A DNA stretch of 64,000 nt, taken from the IMG/VR virus record IMGVR_UViG_3300035698_012970, positions 24,152-88,151 of that record; one strand, given 5' to 3'. Below the pieces are notes generated by a model, which was given only the letters and a program-made list of their open reading frames with translations, searched no databases and was not told the DNA's origin. Source of the DNA: a virus. Shown here piece by piece: positions 25,193 through 33,146 of the stretch. Made by a program: the position numbers and the translations under genes. The stretch's first letter is position 1. The number at the start of each line of letters is the position of its first letter.

Positions 25193-25668
25193 TATATGTC
25201 CTCCTGTCCTCTTAGTTTTCTTAGAAACGCCCTGTCTGCTTTGGTGAGTTGAATAGGGCTTATATACCAATATCGGAAACTAAATCCCCATGAATCTTTC
25301 CGTTCCTTTGCTTTACGATTGAATGCTTCCTTACATAAAGGATGTTCTTTAGCAAGTTTCAATTCTTTAGTTACAGTTTTCATAAGTCGCTTAGCAATTC
25401 GATCATAACCACGTTCGTTTGATGTCTCACTACTTTTAGCAGCATCAGAAAGTAATTTCCTATATTTCTTTATATTTCTAACCTCTTCTTCTTTCATTCC
25501 AGTTTCTGACATTATTCTCCTAAGAAGTTTACTTTCTTCTTGATTTGGTATATGCGGATCGTTTTTACCCATACCATATTTCAATTTTCTAGGATATTTT
25601 GTGTTTGAACGCGAACCTAACATTTGTTCCTCGTAATCCATAGTAAAATCATGATCTTCGTAACTCAT
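25192..25668 (-). CDS. Hypothetical basic protein (158 aa)
   Basis: Start placed at ATG 25668 (MSYEDHDFTMDYEEQ), just after the CCA-enzyme stop. The body is rich in Lys/Arg helices (AKRLMKTVTKELKLAKEH, RAFLRKLRGQ), compatible with nucleic-acid binding. Lies between the CCA-adding and release-factor-like genes, so it may also act in translation (inference). Confidence 0.6.
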   Translation of the reverse strand: MSYEDHDFTMDYEEQMLGSRSNTKYPRKLKYGMGKNDPHIPNQEESKLLRRIMSETGMKEEEVRNIKKYRKLLSDAAKSSETSNERGYDRIAKRLMKTVTKELKLAKEHPLCKEAFNRKAKERKDSWGFSFRYWYISPIQLTKADRAFLRKLRGQEDI

Positions 25669-25670
25669 AA

Positions 25671-26429
25671 TTATCTTTTTTCGAATGTTGGTTTTAACCA
25701 CATTCCATTTCCAAATACTAACTTAAGAAATCCAGGAATCATTGAATCAACAGTGCTAAGAAGCTCGATGGTTCCGATGGTATCATGCTTCATCATTTTA
25801 ATAACTTCTTCTCTGATTCTTTCACCACTTACTGTGTTCCCAAGCTTCTCTAAAATCTCTTCCTGTCTCATAGCGGCCCAAATGTCATCATGAATCATGA
25901 AACCTTTGGTGATTGAGAATCTAAGAGCTCTCAAAATTCTTAAAGGATCATCCATCATTGTTTGTTTTGCAGGTAGTGGTGTTCTTAAAACTCCTCTGCC
26001 ATTCTTAAGATCTCCAATCCCGTTGAATAAATCAATGATAGTTCCATCTTCTGCTTTTGCTAAAGCGTTTAGTGTGAAGTCCCTTCTAATAAGATCATCT
26101 TCTAATGTACCTAATACTAAGATAGGATGTCTTGTATTCTCGATATAGCCAACTTCTTTTCTGGCCATTACAAAGTCTGCAACCAAACCTTCATTCTTAT
26201 CTCCTTTTGGAAATTTTGCTCTGATCGTAAACATTTTAGGGGTTGATAAGAAGATTTCAAATCCTCTTTCTGTCATCCAGGTTTCCATGAAAGCAAATCC
26301 TTCTTCAACTGTTTTGTTTAAATCGTCCATCACAAAAGTGAAATCGATATCTTTGGAACTAATTCCTAAGATTCCATCTCTAATACATCCGCCAACGCGA
26401 TATAGTTTTGGCTCTTTGCTATCTGTCAT
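25671..26429 (-). CDS. cca: CCA tRNA nucleotidyltransferase
   Basis: 252 residues, shorter than bacterial enzymes. 'LYRVGGCIRDGILG', the catalytic 'DIDFTF', 'RRDFTLNALA' and 'DPLRILRALRF' are the class II nucleotidyltransferase motifs in the correct order. It adds or repairs the CCA 3' end, which most of the phage tRNAs in this window do not encode. First gene from the promoter at 26453-26485. Confidence 0.92.
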   Translation of the reverse strand: MTDSKEPKLYRVGGCIRDGILGISSKDIDFTFVMDDLNKTVEEGFAFMETWMTERGFEIFLSTPKMFTIRAKFPKGDKNEGLVADFVMARKEVGYIENTRHPILVLGTLEDDLIRRDFTLNALAKAEDGTIIDLFNGIGDLKNGRGVLRTPLPAKQTMMDDPLRILRALRFSITKGFMIHDDIWAAMRQEEILEKLGNTVSGERIREEVIKMMKHDTIGTIELLSTVDSMIPGFLKLVFGNGMWLKPTFEKR

Positions 26430-26452
26430 TTTTGTTTATCTTTAATTAAATA

Positions 26453-26485
26453 CAAATATATTAAATCCATGCGTATTAAAAAAAT
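26453..26485 (-). promoter_or_regulatory. T-tract/TAnnTTTG-class promoter
   Basis: ATTTTTTTAATACG, 11 nt, TATATTTG. 24 nt upstream of the CCA-enzyme start; probably drives the translation-related run 26429 to about 16.6 kb. Confidence 0.9.
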
Positions 26486-26487
26486 GT

Positions 26488-27228
26488 TTATATAGTTTTT
26501 AATTTACAATTATCAAAATGCCATCTATTCATATTACCAACATCACCAATTTTCCCACAATGTGGACAAGTTATTTTCTTTGTGTTTAACTTAATGTTTT
26601 CCCACCTTTCTATTGCGATCTTTCGTTTTATAGGATCTTTATGTTTTATACAGTTATCAAAATGCCTACCGTTCATAATATTTAAAGCACCAATTTTTCC
26701 ACAATGTGGACATTCAACTCTTTCCATGTTCTTGAGTGCAACACTTAGGTTTTTTCTTGCGGTTTCAGATTCCCATTTCTTTTTCATCAGTTTCCCATGC
26801 TCTTCTTTTTTCCCTATATTCCCCCACGTTTCTATATTTGAGTTTGTAACCTTTTTTCTATAGGAATCGTCCTCCCATAATTTTAAATTCCTTTTAGATG
26901 ATTTAATAAAAGCTTCTGGTGTACTTAAAGCTTTGCTAATATATGCCCCGGCTTCACCAATAGCACCCCCGGGTAAAATATTATACCCTATATCTGGATT
27001 CATTGAATTATAAAACTCTATCCAATAAACCTCAGCTTCATTTAATTCATCAGAGGAAGAGCACTCTTGTATAACTTCTTTTGTAAAGTTGCTTTTTGAG
27101 TGCTTATCGATAGCATGTTTAAGTTTTTTACCTGAGCCGATGTAGTTTTTCGTTGATTCAATAGATCTAGCACATTGACCTATGTAAATAAAGCCATTGG
27201 TTAGATCTGTAGTTTTATAGATATACAT
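26488..27228 (-). CDS. GIY-YIG homing endonuclease with C2HC-like zinc fingers
   Basis: 246 residues. 'YIYKTTDLTNGFIYIGQ' is the GIY-YIG signature, with 'YIGSGKKLKHAI' and the catalytic Glu in 'EAEVYWIEFYN'. The C-terminal part has two copies of 'CPHCGKIG....N....HFDNC' (about 180-205 and 225-245), DNA-binding zinc modules. Its own GATATATA promoter lies at 27243-27250 and it stands between two unrelated operons, typical of a mobile gene. Confidence 0.9.
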   Translation of the reverse strand: MYIYKTTDLTNGFIYIGQCARSIESTKNYIGSGKKLKHAIDKHSKSNFTKEVIQECSSSDELNEAEVYWIEFYNSMNPDIGYNILPGGAIGEAGAYISKALSTPEAFIKSSKRNLKLWEDDSYRKKVTNSNIETWGNIGKKEEHGKLMKKKWESETARKNLSVALKNMERVECPHCGKIGALNIMNGRHFDNCIKHKDPIKRKIAIERWENIKLNTKKITCPHCGKIGDVGNMNRWHFDNCKLKTI

Positions 27229-27242
27229 AAAATGTTTTATTT

Positions 27243-27250
27243 TATATATC
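27243..27250 (-). promoter_or_regulatory. GATATATA-class (late-type) promoter
   Basis: Minus-strand GATATATA followed by AAATAAAAC, 14 nt before the GIY-YIG gene start. Confidence 0.7.
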
Positions 27251-27285
27251 TATAAAGAGGCTGCGTTACCGACAGATCTAGAGGT

Positions 27286-27519
27286 TTATTTTCTACTTCT
27301 TAATTTATCACTTGATACTGCTGCTAGTGCGGATAAGAATATTAATGGACTAACCATTCCATAAAAAATTATCATCCAAACCCACCATAGAATATTATGG
27401 TTTTCATAGTGTGATCTTCGAACCTTATAAAGAATAAGAAATCCTATTAGACCACAGCCGAACCAGATAAATCTGGAAAGCATTAAATTTGCATTTATTA
27501 AATCAAGTAATCCTTGCAT
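27286..27519 (-). CDS. Two-helix membrane protein (77 aa)
   Basis: Two membrane helices (about 15-32 and 45-66) with a charged hairpin (KVRRSHYENHN). 15 nt downstream of the promoter at 27535-27567 and apparently its only target before the endonuclease. Confidence 0.75.
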   Translation of the reverse strand: MQGLLDLINANLMLSRFIWFGCGLIGFLILYKVRRSHYENHNILWWVWMIIFYGMVSPLIFLSALAAVSSDKLRSRK

Positions 27520-27534
27520 ACATTTTAATTTTTA

Positions 27535-27567
27535 TAAAAGTAAGTATATTTTACGTAACAAAAAAAT
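27535..27567 (-). promoter_or_regulatory. T-tract/TAnnTTTG-class promoter
   Basis: ATTTTTTTGTTACG, 11 nt, TACTTTTA. Confidence 0.85.
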
Positions 27568-27624
27568 TATATTAAATGAATTTCCAATGTTTTTTAATGA
27601 TATCCACATTCAGTACATCTCATT

Positions 27625-27966
27625 TTAATATAGGTTTTCTGAAATTAACATTGATTTTACTTCTCCTTCGATACCTAACCATTTATTTAATTCTGGATCA
27701 TCGTGATCTGATGCTTCCAAACCATAAAAGATTTGACCTCTTTCCTTAGCTATCTTCCAAGCTTCTTCTCGACCAATATATCTGTTAGTAGATGTTAGAA
27801 ATCCTTGTTTATCTCTATTAGGTAGCTTATCAGTGTCTATCTTACCAATTAAAGCTTCTAGTGTTTCGTAACAATCTCCATGTCTATGACCACAAACAAT
27901 AGTACCATTATAATCTATTGCAGCGCATAAAATAAATTCTTTTTGCATATTAGTATAATTTAACAC
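27625..27966 (-). CDS. Hypothetical protein (113 aa)
   Basis: 'FILCAAIDYNGTIVCGHRHGDCYETL' type opening (split: FILCAAIDYNGTIVCGHRHG) with conserved-looking Cys/His; 'RYIGREEAWKIAKERGQI' follows. This resembles a small family common in phages of unknown function. Confidence 0.7.
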   Translation of the reverse strand: MLNYTNMQKEFILCAAIDYNGTIVCGHRHGDCYETLEALIGKIDTDKLPNRDKQGFLTSTNRYIGREEAWKIAKERGQIFYGLEASDHDDPELNKWLGIEGEVKSMLISENLY

Positions 27967-28210
27967 CAGATATTTTAGCTAGTTTTACATCAATATCTCT
28001 ATAGTGAAGTTCACACACTACTCCAGTTTCACACCAAGTTACCTCAACAACCTCTAATTTTATTGGAAGTTTTTTATCCCTGAATATTTTAACAAAGTCA
28101 TCAGCTATTTTTATATTGTCACTTATTCTAGGTACTCCATCACGAGAACTTATATGAGGCCATCTAACTCCTTGGTAATGATCAATGTTTGTTCTAAATG
28201 TTATTGTCAT
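27950..28210 (-). CDS. Hypothetical protein (86 aa)
   Basis: Overlaps the downstream gene by 17 nt. Beta-rich, 'LEVVEVTWCETGVVCELHYR'. Directly follows the truncated sirtuin gene by 24 nt. Unknown. Confidence 0.65.
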   Translation of the reverse strand: MTITFRTNIDHYQGVRWPHISSRDGVPRISDNIKIADDFVKIFRDKKLPIKLEVVEVTWCETGVVCELHYRDIDVKLAKISGVKLY

Positions 28211-28234
28211 ATTCTATTATTTTTTAAGAATTTT

Positions 28235-28540
28235 TTAATAGCTTCTCTCGTGTAAGTCATCAACATTTTGGGTAACGATTTGAACATCGAAATGTTCTTC
28301 AAGCTCTGCTAATCCAATATGAGCTTTATTCGGTTCACAACCAGCAAGTTGCATTCTCCTTTCATTATAGAATTTCAAAACCAATTCTGGATCTTCGTTC
28401 CATCCTTGTGGTGTAGCTACTTTATTAACATCGTACTTTTCCCAAAGTCCTCCACTATCTCTGAATGTTTGTATTCCAGATTCAGCACTTATTCCAGCAC
28501 CGCTGAATACAACTATTTTCTTTTTATCTTGGTATATCAT
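28235..28540 (-). CDS. Truncated sirtuin (N-terminal NAD-binding part only)
   Basis: 101 residues against about 230 for a full Sir2 protein. 'VVFSGAGISAESGIQTFRD' and 'VTQNVDDLHERSY' are the first two conserved Sir2 blocks (NAD binding). The protein then stops (TAA) before the catalytic His and the zinc-binding module, and the next gene begins 24 nt later, so no hidden remainder follows. It is either a decayed deacylase or a kept NAD-binding fragment. Confidence 0.85.
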   Translation of the reverse strand: MIYQDKKKIVVFSGAGISAESGIQTFRDSGGLWEKYDVNKVATPQGWNEDPELVLKFYNERRMQLAGCEPNKAHIGLAELEEHFDVQIVTQNVDDLHERSY

Positions 28541-28559
28541 AAGGTCTACCTATATTTTT

Positions 28560-28889
28560 TTAAGAGTTTTCATTCTTCTTTTTAATTTGCCATGTATGTC
28601 CACCATATCCACTGAATGTTAGCCAGCCTTCTTCTCCAATACCACTTCCAATGCCACCAACGCTAACATCAAATCCGCAGTCAAAATCTTCACCAAGCAC
28701 ACTAAAGAATGCTGAGTCTTCGCCATTTGGTCTTAGTTCAATACCTTTGATTTTTGTGGACATTCCACCTTTACCAAACATTGCTCTGTCCATAGAATCA
28801 CCAGAATCATGTAATGTTCCACCAATCCATTCTTCTTGTCTTTCTATAAATTGTTCCCACATAGGGTACGTTTTTCCGTTAACTTCCAT
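28560..28889 (-). CDS. Hypothetical protein (109 aa)
   Basis: Gly/Asp-rich, beta-sheet protein ('FDCGFDVSVGGIGSGIGEEG', 'GYGGHTWQIKKKN'). No family recognised. 19 nt upstream of the sirtuin fragment. Confidence 0.65.
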   Translation of the reverse strand: MEVNGKTYPMWEQFIERQEEWIGGTLHDSGDSMDRAMFGKGGMSTKIKGIELRPNGEDSAFFSVLGEDFDCGFDVSVGGIGSGIGEEGWLTFSGYGGHTWQIKKKNENS

Positions 28890-28895
28890 ATTTTT

Positions 28896-29123
28896 TTATT
28901 TACATGGTTCTTCTGAATGATCAAATCCTACTCCTTGATTAGCTGGTAATTTCATCCACGCAACTACATCAAGGATCTCACAAGCATAATCTCTCATAAA
29001 CTTGCCCTTATAATAAAAACCAACAAATTCACCATATTTTCTGGTGCTTATCCATAATTGTTGGAAATGTGGCCACTCTTTTAATTCTTCTGGTTTTTCA
29101 AACCTTGCATCTATAAATTCCAT
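28896..29123 (-). CDS. Hypothetical protein, DUF551-like (75 aa)
   Basis: The pattern 'W...LPEE-like...W...V..W..' is present as 'EWPHFQQLWISTRKYGEFVG' and 'VVAWMKLPANQGVGFDHS', resembling DUF551-type phage proteins that end with an 'AWMPLPEPP' motif. Function unknown. Confidence 0.55.
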   Translation of the reverse strand: MEFIDARFEKPEELKEWPHFQQLWISTRKYGEFVGFYYKGKFMRDYACEILDVVAWMKLPANQGVGFDHSEEPCK

Positions 29124-29125
29124 TG

Positions 29126-29368
29126 TTAATCTTTTAATTTATGAATTACTGTTTTAATTGGTTTTTGTATATCAACCTTATGGTTATCGATTCTTCTCAT
29201 CGCGTCATCAAAACTACCAAATTTCTTCCTTATCCAATTACCATGCAACCAATGACCGAAATAGTCCCAACCTTCGTCGTCTGACGTGTTGGCTTCAAAT
29301 GTATGTTGGGCAAAAAACTCTGATGGACCATTAAACACATCTTCTACAATTCTATATTTATATGTCAT
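29126..29368 (-). CDS. Hypothetical protein (80 aa)
   Basis: Aromatic-rich start (MTYKYRIVEDVFNGPSEFF) and 'WDYFGHWLHGNWIRKKFGSF'. Soluble. Overlapped by the 59-aa gene upstream. Unknown. Confidence 0.65.
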   Translation of the reverse strand: MTYKYRIVEDVFNGPSEFFAQHTFEANTSDDEGWDYFGHWLHGNWIRKKFGSFDDAMRRIDNHKVDIQKPIKTVIHKLKD

Positions 29369-29537
29369 TTTCTAAAAATTTATTAACCGCTTCCATTACT
29401 TGAAGCGGATCTATCATATGTCTATAATGTGGTGTTACACAACCCCAAGCATCACATGGGTCCTCTATTAATCTTGTTGGTAACTCTTCAAGAATTCCTG
29501 CAAGATCTTTTAGTTTAATCGTCGTTTTCTTCCCCAT
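29358..29537 (-). CDS. Small protein (59 aa)
   Basis: ATG 29537 to TAA 29358; overlaps the genes on both sides (23 nt and 11 nt). 'LKDLAGILEELPTRLIEDP' suggests a helical domain. Too short for most gene callers. Confidence 0.55.
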   Translation of the reverse strand: MGKKTTIKLKDLAGILEELPTRLIEDPCDAWGCVTPHYRHMIDPLQVMEAVNKFLENDI

Positions 29538-29823
29538 TGTTTATTTGTCTATGAATCTCATTACCATTTTCATCCACTGTCTTAATGCCATATGTTATTG
29601 GTCCAGGTGTTGAATCAAGGACAATTTTAGGCATTGGAATACCTTTTTTATCAAACTCTTCCTTAACTCCTTTCCACATCTCTTTGAACATATTACCCCA
29701 TTCTTCAACATCCTTCGGGTTATTTGGATCAAATCCTTTCAGATCTTGACCAATAGTTCTTGCTGCTATATTCTTTACAATAGGAAATTGAAACCCATTA
29801 AACACATTACTTTCTTCCGGCAT
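29515..29823 (-). CDS. Hypothetical protein (102 aa)
   Basis: Soluble; 'PNNPKDVEEWGNMFKEMWKG' and an Asn/Asp-rich tail. No family recognised. Confidence 0.65.
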   Translation of the reverse strand: MPEESNVFNGFQFPIVKNIAARTIGQDLKGFDPNNPKDVEEWGNMFKEMWKGVKEEFDKKGIPMPKIVLDSTPGPITYGIKTVDENGNEIHRQINNGEENDD

Positions 29824-29827
29824 ATCT

Positions 29828-30097
29828 TTAATGTATTGGTGCTGATTTACTTTCTGCTCCTGGATCTTCTACTATTACCTCTGATTTTTCGACTGCACTA
29901 TCACCGATATTAACTCTTCCTTCATCAAGCCAAGCTCCTGTTCCAATAGCACCTTCTTTATTTACTTTCGGTGTAATCCATAATTGAGCACAACCATAAA
30001 GATCAAAGCTCACTGAAGTAACTACTCCTACGAAACCAGTAATTTTATCAGTTGCATTTTTTCCTAGTTTATCTAAAACTCTTTTTTCTTTTTCCAT
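29828..30097 (-). CDS. Conserved small beta protein (89 aa)
   Basis: 'DKITGFVGVVTSVSFDLYGC' with 'AQLWITPKV' and 'AWLDEGRVNI' matches a small protein type common in phages and their hosts, function unknown. Starts on the stop of the 59-aa gene upstream. Confidence 0.7.
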   Translation of the reverse strand: MEKEKRVLDKLGKNATDKITGFVGVVTSVSFDLYGCAQLWITPKVNKEGAIGTGAWLDEGRVNIGDSAVEKSEVIVEDPGAESKSAPIH

Positions 30098-30276
30098 TAT
30101 TTTTTTATTTTTATTTTTGGTTTATCCATCGGGACCTCAACTAACTTAAACTTTCGGTTAGTACTATACTTTTGAGGTCTAACATAAGGTCCTTGGACCC
30201 AATCATCTTCGGTGTTACCATTACATACAAAATAGATAAATTCTGGTAAACCTTTAGCATATCTTCCACCACTCAT
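30097..30276 (-). CDS. Small basic protein (59 aa)
   Basis: ATG 30276 to TAA 30097, sharing a base with both neighbours (TAATG junctions). 'MSGGRYAKGLPEFIYFVCNG' then a lysine-rich tail (KPKIKIKK). Unknown. Confidence 0.6.
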   Translation of the reverse strand: MSGGRYAKGLPEFIYFVCNGNTEDDWVQGPYVRPQKYSTNRKFKLVEVPMDKPKIKIKK

Positions 30277-30686
30277 TACTCTTTTCCGTTTATAGTTTCT
30301 ATTGTATACATTTCAAATAATAATCTTTCTGGTACATCATCATGTCCTGGAGTTTCTGCATAAGTTCTGGCTTCATCTTCAGAATAAAAAATACGTTTTA
30401 TAACTGTATCATAAGTTTTATTTCCAGCGTCACCTTTATAAACTGAACCTCTTGTTCCCTGATGAACCATAATATAATAAAGTGTTGGCTGTTCAAAACC
30501 AAGTTCCTCAAGACATTTGAAAGTGTAATCTAGCAATAAAGGATTTTTGTCTATACTTCTAATCTCTTTAAGAACCTCATTGGCTTTATCGCAACCATCT
30601 TCGTAGTGGTATTCCCAGAATTGTTCTTTATAAATCTTTTCTCCGAGATCTACTATTGCACATTTTACTGGTTCTTTATTTTTCAT
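30276..30686 (-). CDS. Hypothetical protein (136 aa)
   Basis: Helical N-terminal half, then 'YYIMVHQGTRGSVYKGDAGN'. Soluble. No family recognised. Overlaps the next upstream gene by 11 nt. Confidence 0.65.
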   Translation of the reverse strand: MKNKEPVKCAIVDLGEKIYKEQFWEYHYEDGCDKANEVLKEIRSIDKNPLLLDYTFKCLEELGFEQPTLYYIMVHQGTRGSVYKGDAGNKTYDTVIKRIFYSEDEARTYAETPGHDDVPERLLFEMYTIETINGKE

Positions 30687-30861
30687 CTTCTTCAGTATAT
30701 AAAATGTAAATTATTCTTCCTCTACTAGTCAATGTAGCTCCAGTAGATATTATTTGTGAATCTGCTCTTTCAATTTTCCAACCTGCATCAAGTAATTCTT
30801 TGAGTTCCTCTGCATCACTAGTATCGTAATAGGGAAAAATGTGGTATACTCTATTTTTCAT
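30676..30861 (-). CDS. Small paralogue with LLDAGW motif (61 aa)
   Basis: Shares 'L..LL.AGW.I.R.D.Q' with the adjacent 30863-31045 product: 'LKELLDAGWKIERADSQI'. Tandem duplicates of the small phage 'AGW' type; function unknown. Confidence 0.65.
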   Translation of the reverse strand: MKNRVYHIFPYYDTSDAEELKELLDAGWKIERADSQIISTGATLTSRGRIIYILYTEEDEK

Positions 30862-30862
30862 A

Positions 30863-31045
30863 TTATTCCTTAAATTTCATTAAAACGTAAAACACTCCAC
30901 CTTCGACTTCCTGATTGTAATTATTTGCAGTAGCAACCATTTGACAATCGGATCTTTGGATTTCCCAACCAGCATTCAGAAGCCCCTCTAATTTACGCCC
31001 GTCTGAATCATCTTTCGCTAAAATAACCTTGTAATCATGTTGCAT
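30863..31045 (-). CDS. Small paralogue with LLNAGW motif (60 aa)
   Basis: 'LEGLLNAGWEIQRSDCQMVA' aligns with the downstream neighbour over its central 20 residues. Ends 1 nt before the neighbour's start. Confidence 0.65.
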   Translation of the reverse strand: MQHDYKVILAKDDSDGRKLEGLLNAGWEIQRSDCQMVATANNYNQEVEGGVFYVLMKFKE

Positions 31046-31071
31046 TATAAACCTTTTATTAAATTAATATA

Positions 31072-31794
31072 TTAGTCATCATAGAACCTATTTTCATGAT
31101 TCGGAATGGTGTAACTTCTTCTTATTAGATTCACGACATCCTTTGCATCATCTAAAGCATCATGGGTTACAATACCTTCAATACTAGCTCTTCTTTTGCA
31201 TTCTGCAAGGCCAGGAGGTGCTATATCGTTGTCCCAATCAACAAACAATATTGCAGGATCAATGATCCTTCTGCGTATCGCTATGACCTGCTTCCACCTT
31301 GGTAACTTCTCTAGAAATAACTGATCAAAAGAAGCAAAGTTTTTACCAGCAACAGTAATATATGTCTTTGGCATATTAGACGTAAGTGATGGATATTTTT
31401 CAGTTGATGGTGGATGTGTTACCCTGTTTTGGAAAGTATATTTCTTTCCATCCTCAGCTCTTATACCATTGTCATATAAGAATTGGAAAAATGCTTCAGT
31501 AACTTTATCTTCTCTAAGAAACTGATAACCCGTGGTGTCTTCCAGTGCTTCTTTTAGTGCTTTACTTTCTGTTGTTTGCCATTGAACCATACTTTCTATG
31601 ATATCTTTATTCATATTAATGGCAAAAGCACTACCTTTGAATCCTTCTCTCACTATAAGGGCATGAAAACTTGGTAATTCATTTATTGGTATTTCAGGGT
31701 GTAGTGTATCCTCAATTACCGCACCAATGGTAAGGACCTCGTGACTATTGTGATCCAAACCAGTGCATTCTATATCCACCGACACATATATCAT
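31072..31794 (-). CDS. DnaQ-like 3'-5' exonuclease (DEDDh)
   Basis: 240 residues. 'YVSVDIECTGLD' (exo I, DxE), 'AGKNFASFDQLFLEKL' (exo II) and 'HDALDDAKDVVNLI' (exo III, HxxxxD) give the full DEDDh catalytic set. Such enzymes trim DNA or RNA 3' ends (RNase T, oligoribonuclease, proofreading). No polymerase lies nearby, so a stand-alone nuclease. Confidence 0.88.
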   Translation of the reverse strand: MIYVSVDIECTGLDHNSHEVLTIGAVIEDTLHPEIPINELPSFHALIVREGFKGSAFAINMNKDIIESMVQWQTTESKALKEALEDTTGYQFLREDKVTEAFFQFLYDNGIRAEDGKKYTFQNRVTHPPSTEKYPSLTSNMPKTYITVAGKNFASFDQLFLEKLPRWKQVIAIRRRIIDPAILFVDWDNDIAPPGLAECKRRASIEGIVTHDALDDAKDVVNLIRRSYTIPNHENRFYDD

Positions 31795-31810
31795 CTTATT
31801 AACTTTTAGT

Positions 31811-32401
31811 TTATATTTTTCTTTCTGCCCACCATTTTTTAATAGCTTCGCTTTTTCTTTTTTTAACTTCTTCAGAATCAGGTTTTCTTATTTCCCAGGC
31901 TTTTCTTAATTTTTCTTTAGTTTCCTCAGTTGATTTAGAACCTCTCATAAAAGTATTACCTTTTTTACTTTCCCCTATTTTTTTACATCCATCAGGAGAT
32001 ACTTTTGTACCCTTTTTATTCGTATTTCCCATTTGAGCTTTTGACATCCTTTCCCTGGTTTTTTCACTAAACTCGTAACCATTATCAACTAAATCTCTAG
32101 AGTTTTTTAGATCACATGTTTTCCGATATTCAGCTATTAACTCCATTTCCCGATCTTTTATTATTTCCTTATTCTCATATTCATATAAGGTCTCTATAAT
32201 TTCCATTATTGGTTTAAGCTCTTTGTCTAACAAACTACAAATCCATGCTGCTTTTTGGTTCTTATGCCCATGTTTTCTTCCTGAATATATGTGTTGCTGG
32301 TATCTTTTTTTGGGTTGTACGGATCTACCAACATATTTTACATCTAAACTAATAGGATCCTTAAGTACGTAAAAATGAATAGGTTTTTTCATAAAAGACA
32401 T
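31811..32401 (-). CDS. GIY-YIG homing endonuclease with NUMOD3-like repeats
   Basis: 196 residues. 'IHFYVLKDPISLDVKYVGRS' is a degenerate GIY-YIG motif with Arg following; from about residue 110 short basic repeats ('SEKTRERMSKAQMGN', 'KIGESKKGN', 'EETKEKLRKAW') match NUMOD3 DNA-binding motifs. GATATATA promoter at 32411-32418. Confidence 0.88.
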   Translation of the reverse strand: MSFMKKPIHFYVLKDPISLDVKYVGRSVQPKKRYQQHIYSGRKHGHKNQKAAWICSLLDKELKPIMEIIETLYEYENKEIIKDREMELIAEYRKTCDLKNSRDLVDNGYEFSEKTRERMSKAQMGNTNKKGTKVSPDGCKKIGESKKGNTFMRGSKSTEETKEKLRKAWEIRKPDSEEVKKRKSEAIKKWWAERKI

Positions 32402-32410
32402 ATTTTAATC

Positions 32411-32418
32411 TATATATC
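32411..32418 (-). promoter_or_regulatory. GATATATA-class (late-type) promoter
   Basis: Minus-strand AAAGATATATAG, 9 nt before the GIY-YIG gene start. Confidence 0.7.
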
Positions 32419-32455
32419 TTTAATTTATTCATTTTTTCGATGGAAACGTACTTCA

Positions 32456-32929
32456 TTACAGCATCTCGTTATCAGAGAATTTAATCTGGGTAGTACCCAT
32501 TCCTGATAGATTGTACATGGCACTATATTCACCTGATGATCCTGATGCTCCCTTTACTCCTGCAGATCCTGATGTACCATATGCTTGGTTACTCATATAT
32601 GAGTTTTGGAAAGAAGATTTCCAGTGCCATTCATCATTTACTAATTGGTTGAATTCATTATGATCTAATTCAATAACTTCTTCAATCGCCATTTCAAGCA
32701 TTTTAATCTTTAGGTCGTATTCTTTTAAATATGACTGTGGTTTATTAGCTTCGTAAAAATTTAGATCAAATTCTTTTCCATTAACTACATCATCCAATTT
32801 TTTTGCTAATAAATCAGCAGCTTTTATACGATAAGCTTTAATTGATTCTGAATACTCTTCAGCATGTTTAGCTCTGTTAGTTTTTAGGATTGCTAATAAT
32901 TCCTCTTTTTTTACTTTAATCGTGTCCAT
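32456..32929 (-). CDS. Helical protein with Gly/Ser collagen-like tail (157 aa)
   Basis: Residues 1-105 are helical and charged; residues about 115-140 are a flexible low-complexity stretch 'GTSGSAGVKGASGSSGEYSA' before a short conserved end. A structural or linker protein is possible. No family recognised. Confidence 0.65.
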   Translation of the reverse strand: MDTIKVKKEELLAILKTNRAKHAEEYSESIKAYRIKAADLLAKKLDDVVNGKEFDLNFYEANKPQSYLKEYDLKIKMLEMAIEEVIELDHNEFNQLVNDEWHWKSSFQNSYMSNQAYGTSGSAGVKGASGSSGEYSAMYNLSGMGTTQIKFSDNEML

Positions 32930-32939
32930 TTTATTATTT

Positions 32940-33146
32940 TTAATTTTTCTTTGGTTTAACGTGGGCGTGGATCATTCTTGGTGGTTGAGGTTCACAATTT
33001 TTACAATAATATACAATTTCAAAATGATCGTCATCTTTACCATTACAACAAGTACATTTGATATCATATCGATAATATTTTCTACCTATATGTACTCTTG
33101 GTGTTTTACATATGTCGCAATGACCTACTTCTATTTCTCCACTCAT
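32940..33146 (-). CDS. Zinc-finger protein (68 aa)
   Basis: Start taken at ATG 33146 (MSGEIEVGHCDICKTPRVH), sharing a base with the upstream stop. Three Cys pairs: CDIC, CTCC, CKNC, enough for one or two zinc sites. Function unknown. Confidence 0.65.
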   Translation of the reverse strand: MSGEIEVGHCDICKTPRVHIGRKYYRYDIKCTCCNGKDDDHFEIVYYCKNCEPQPPRMIHAHVKPKKN

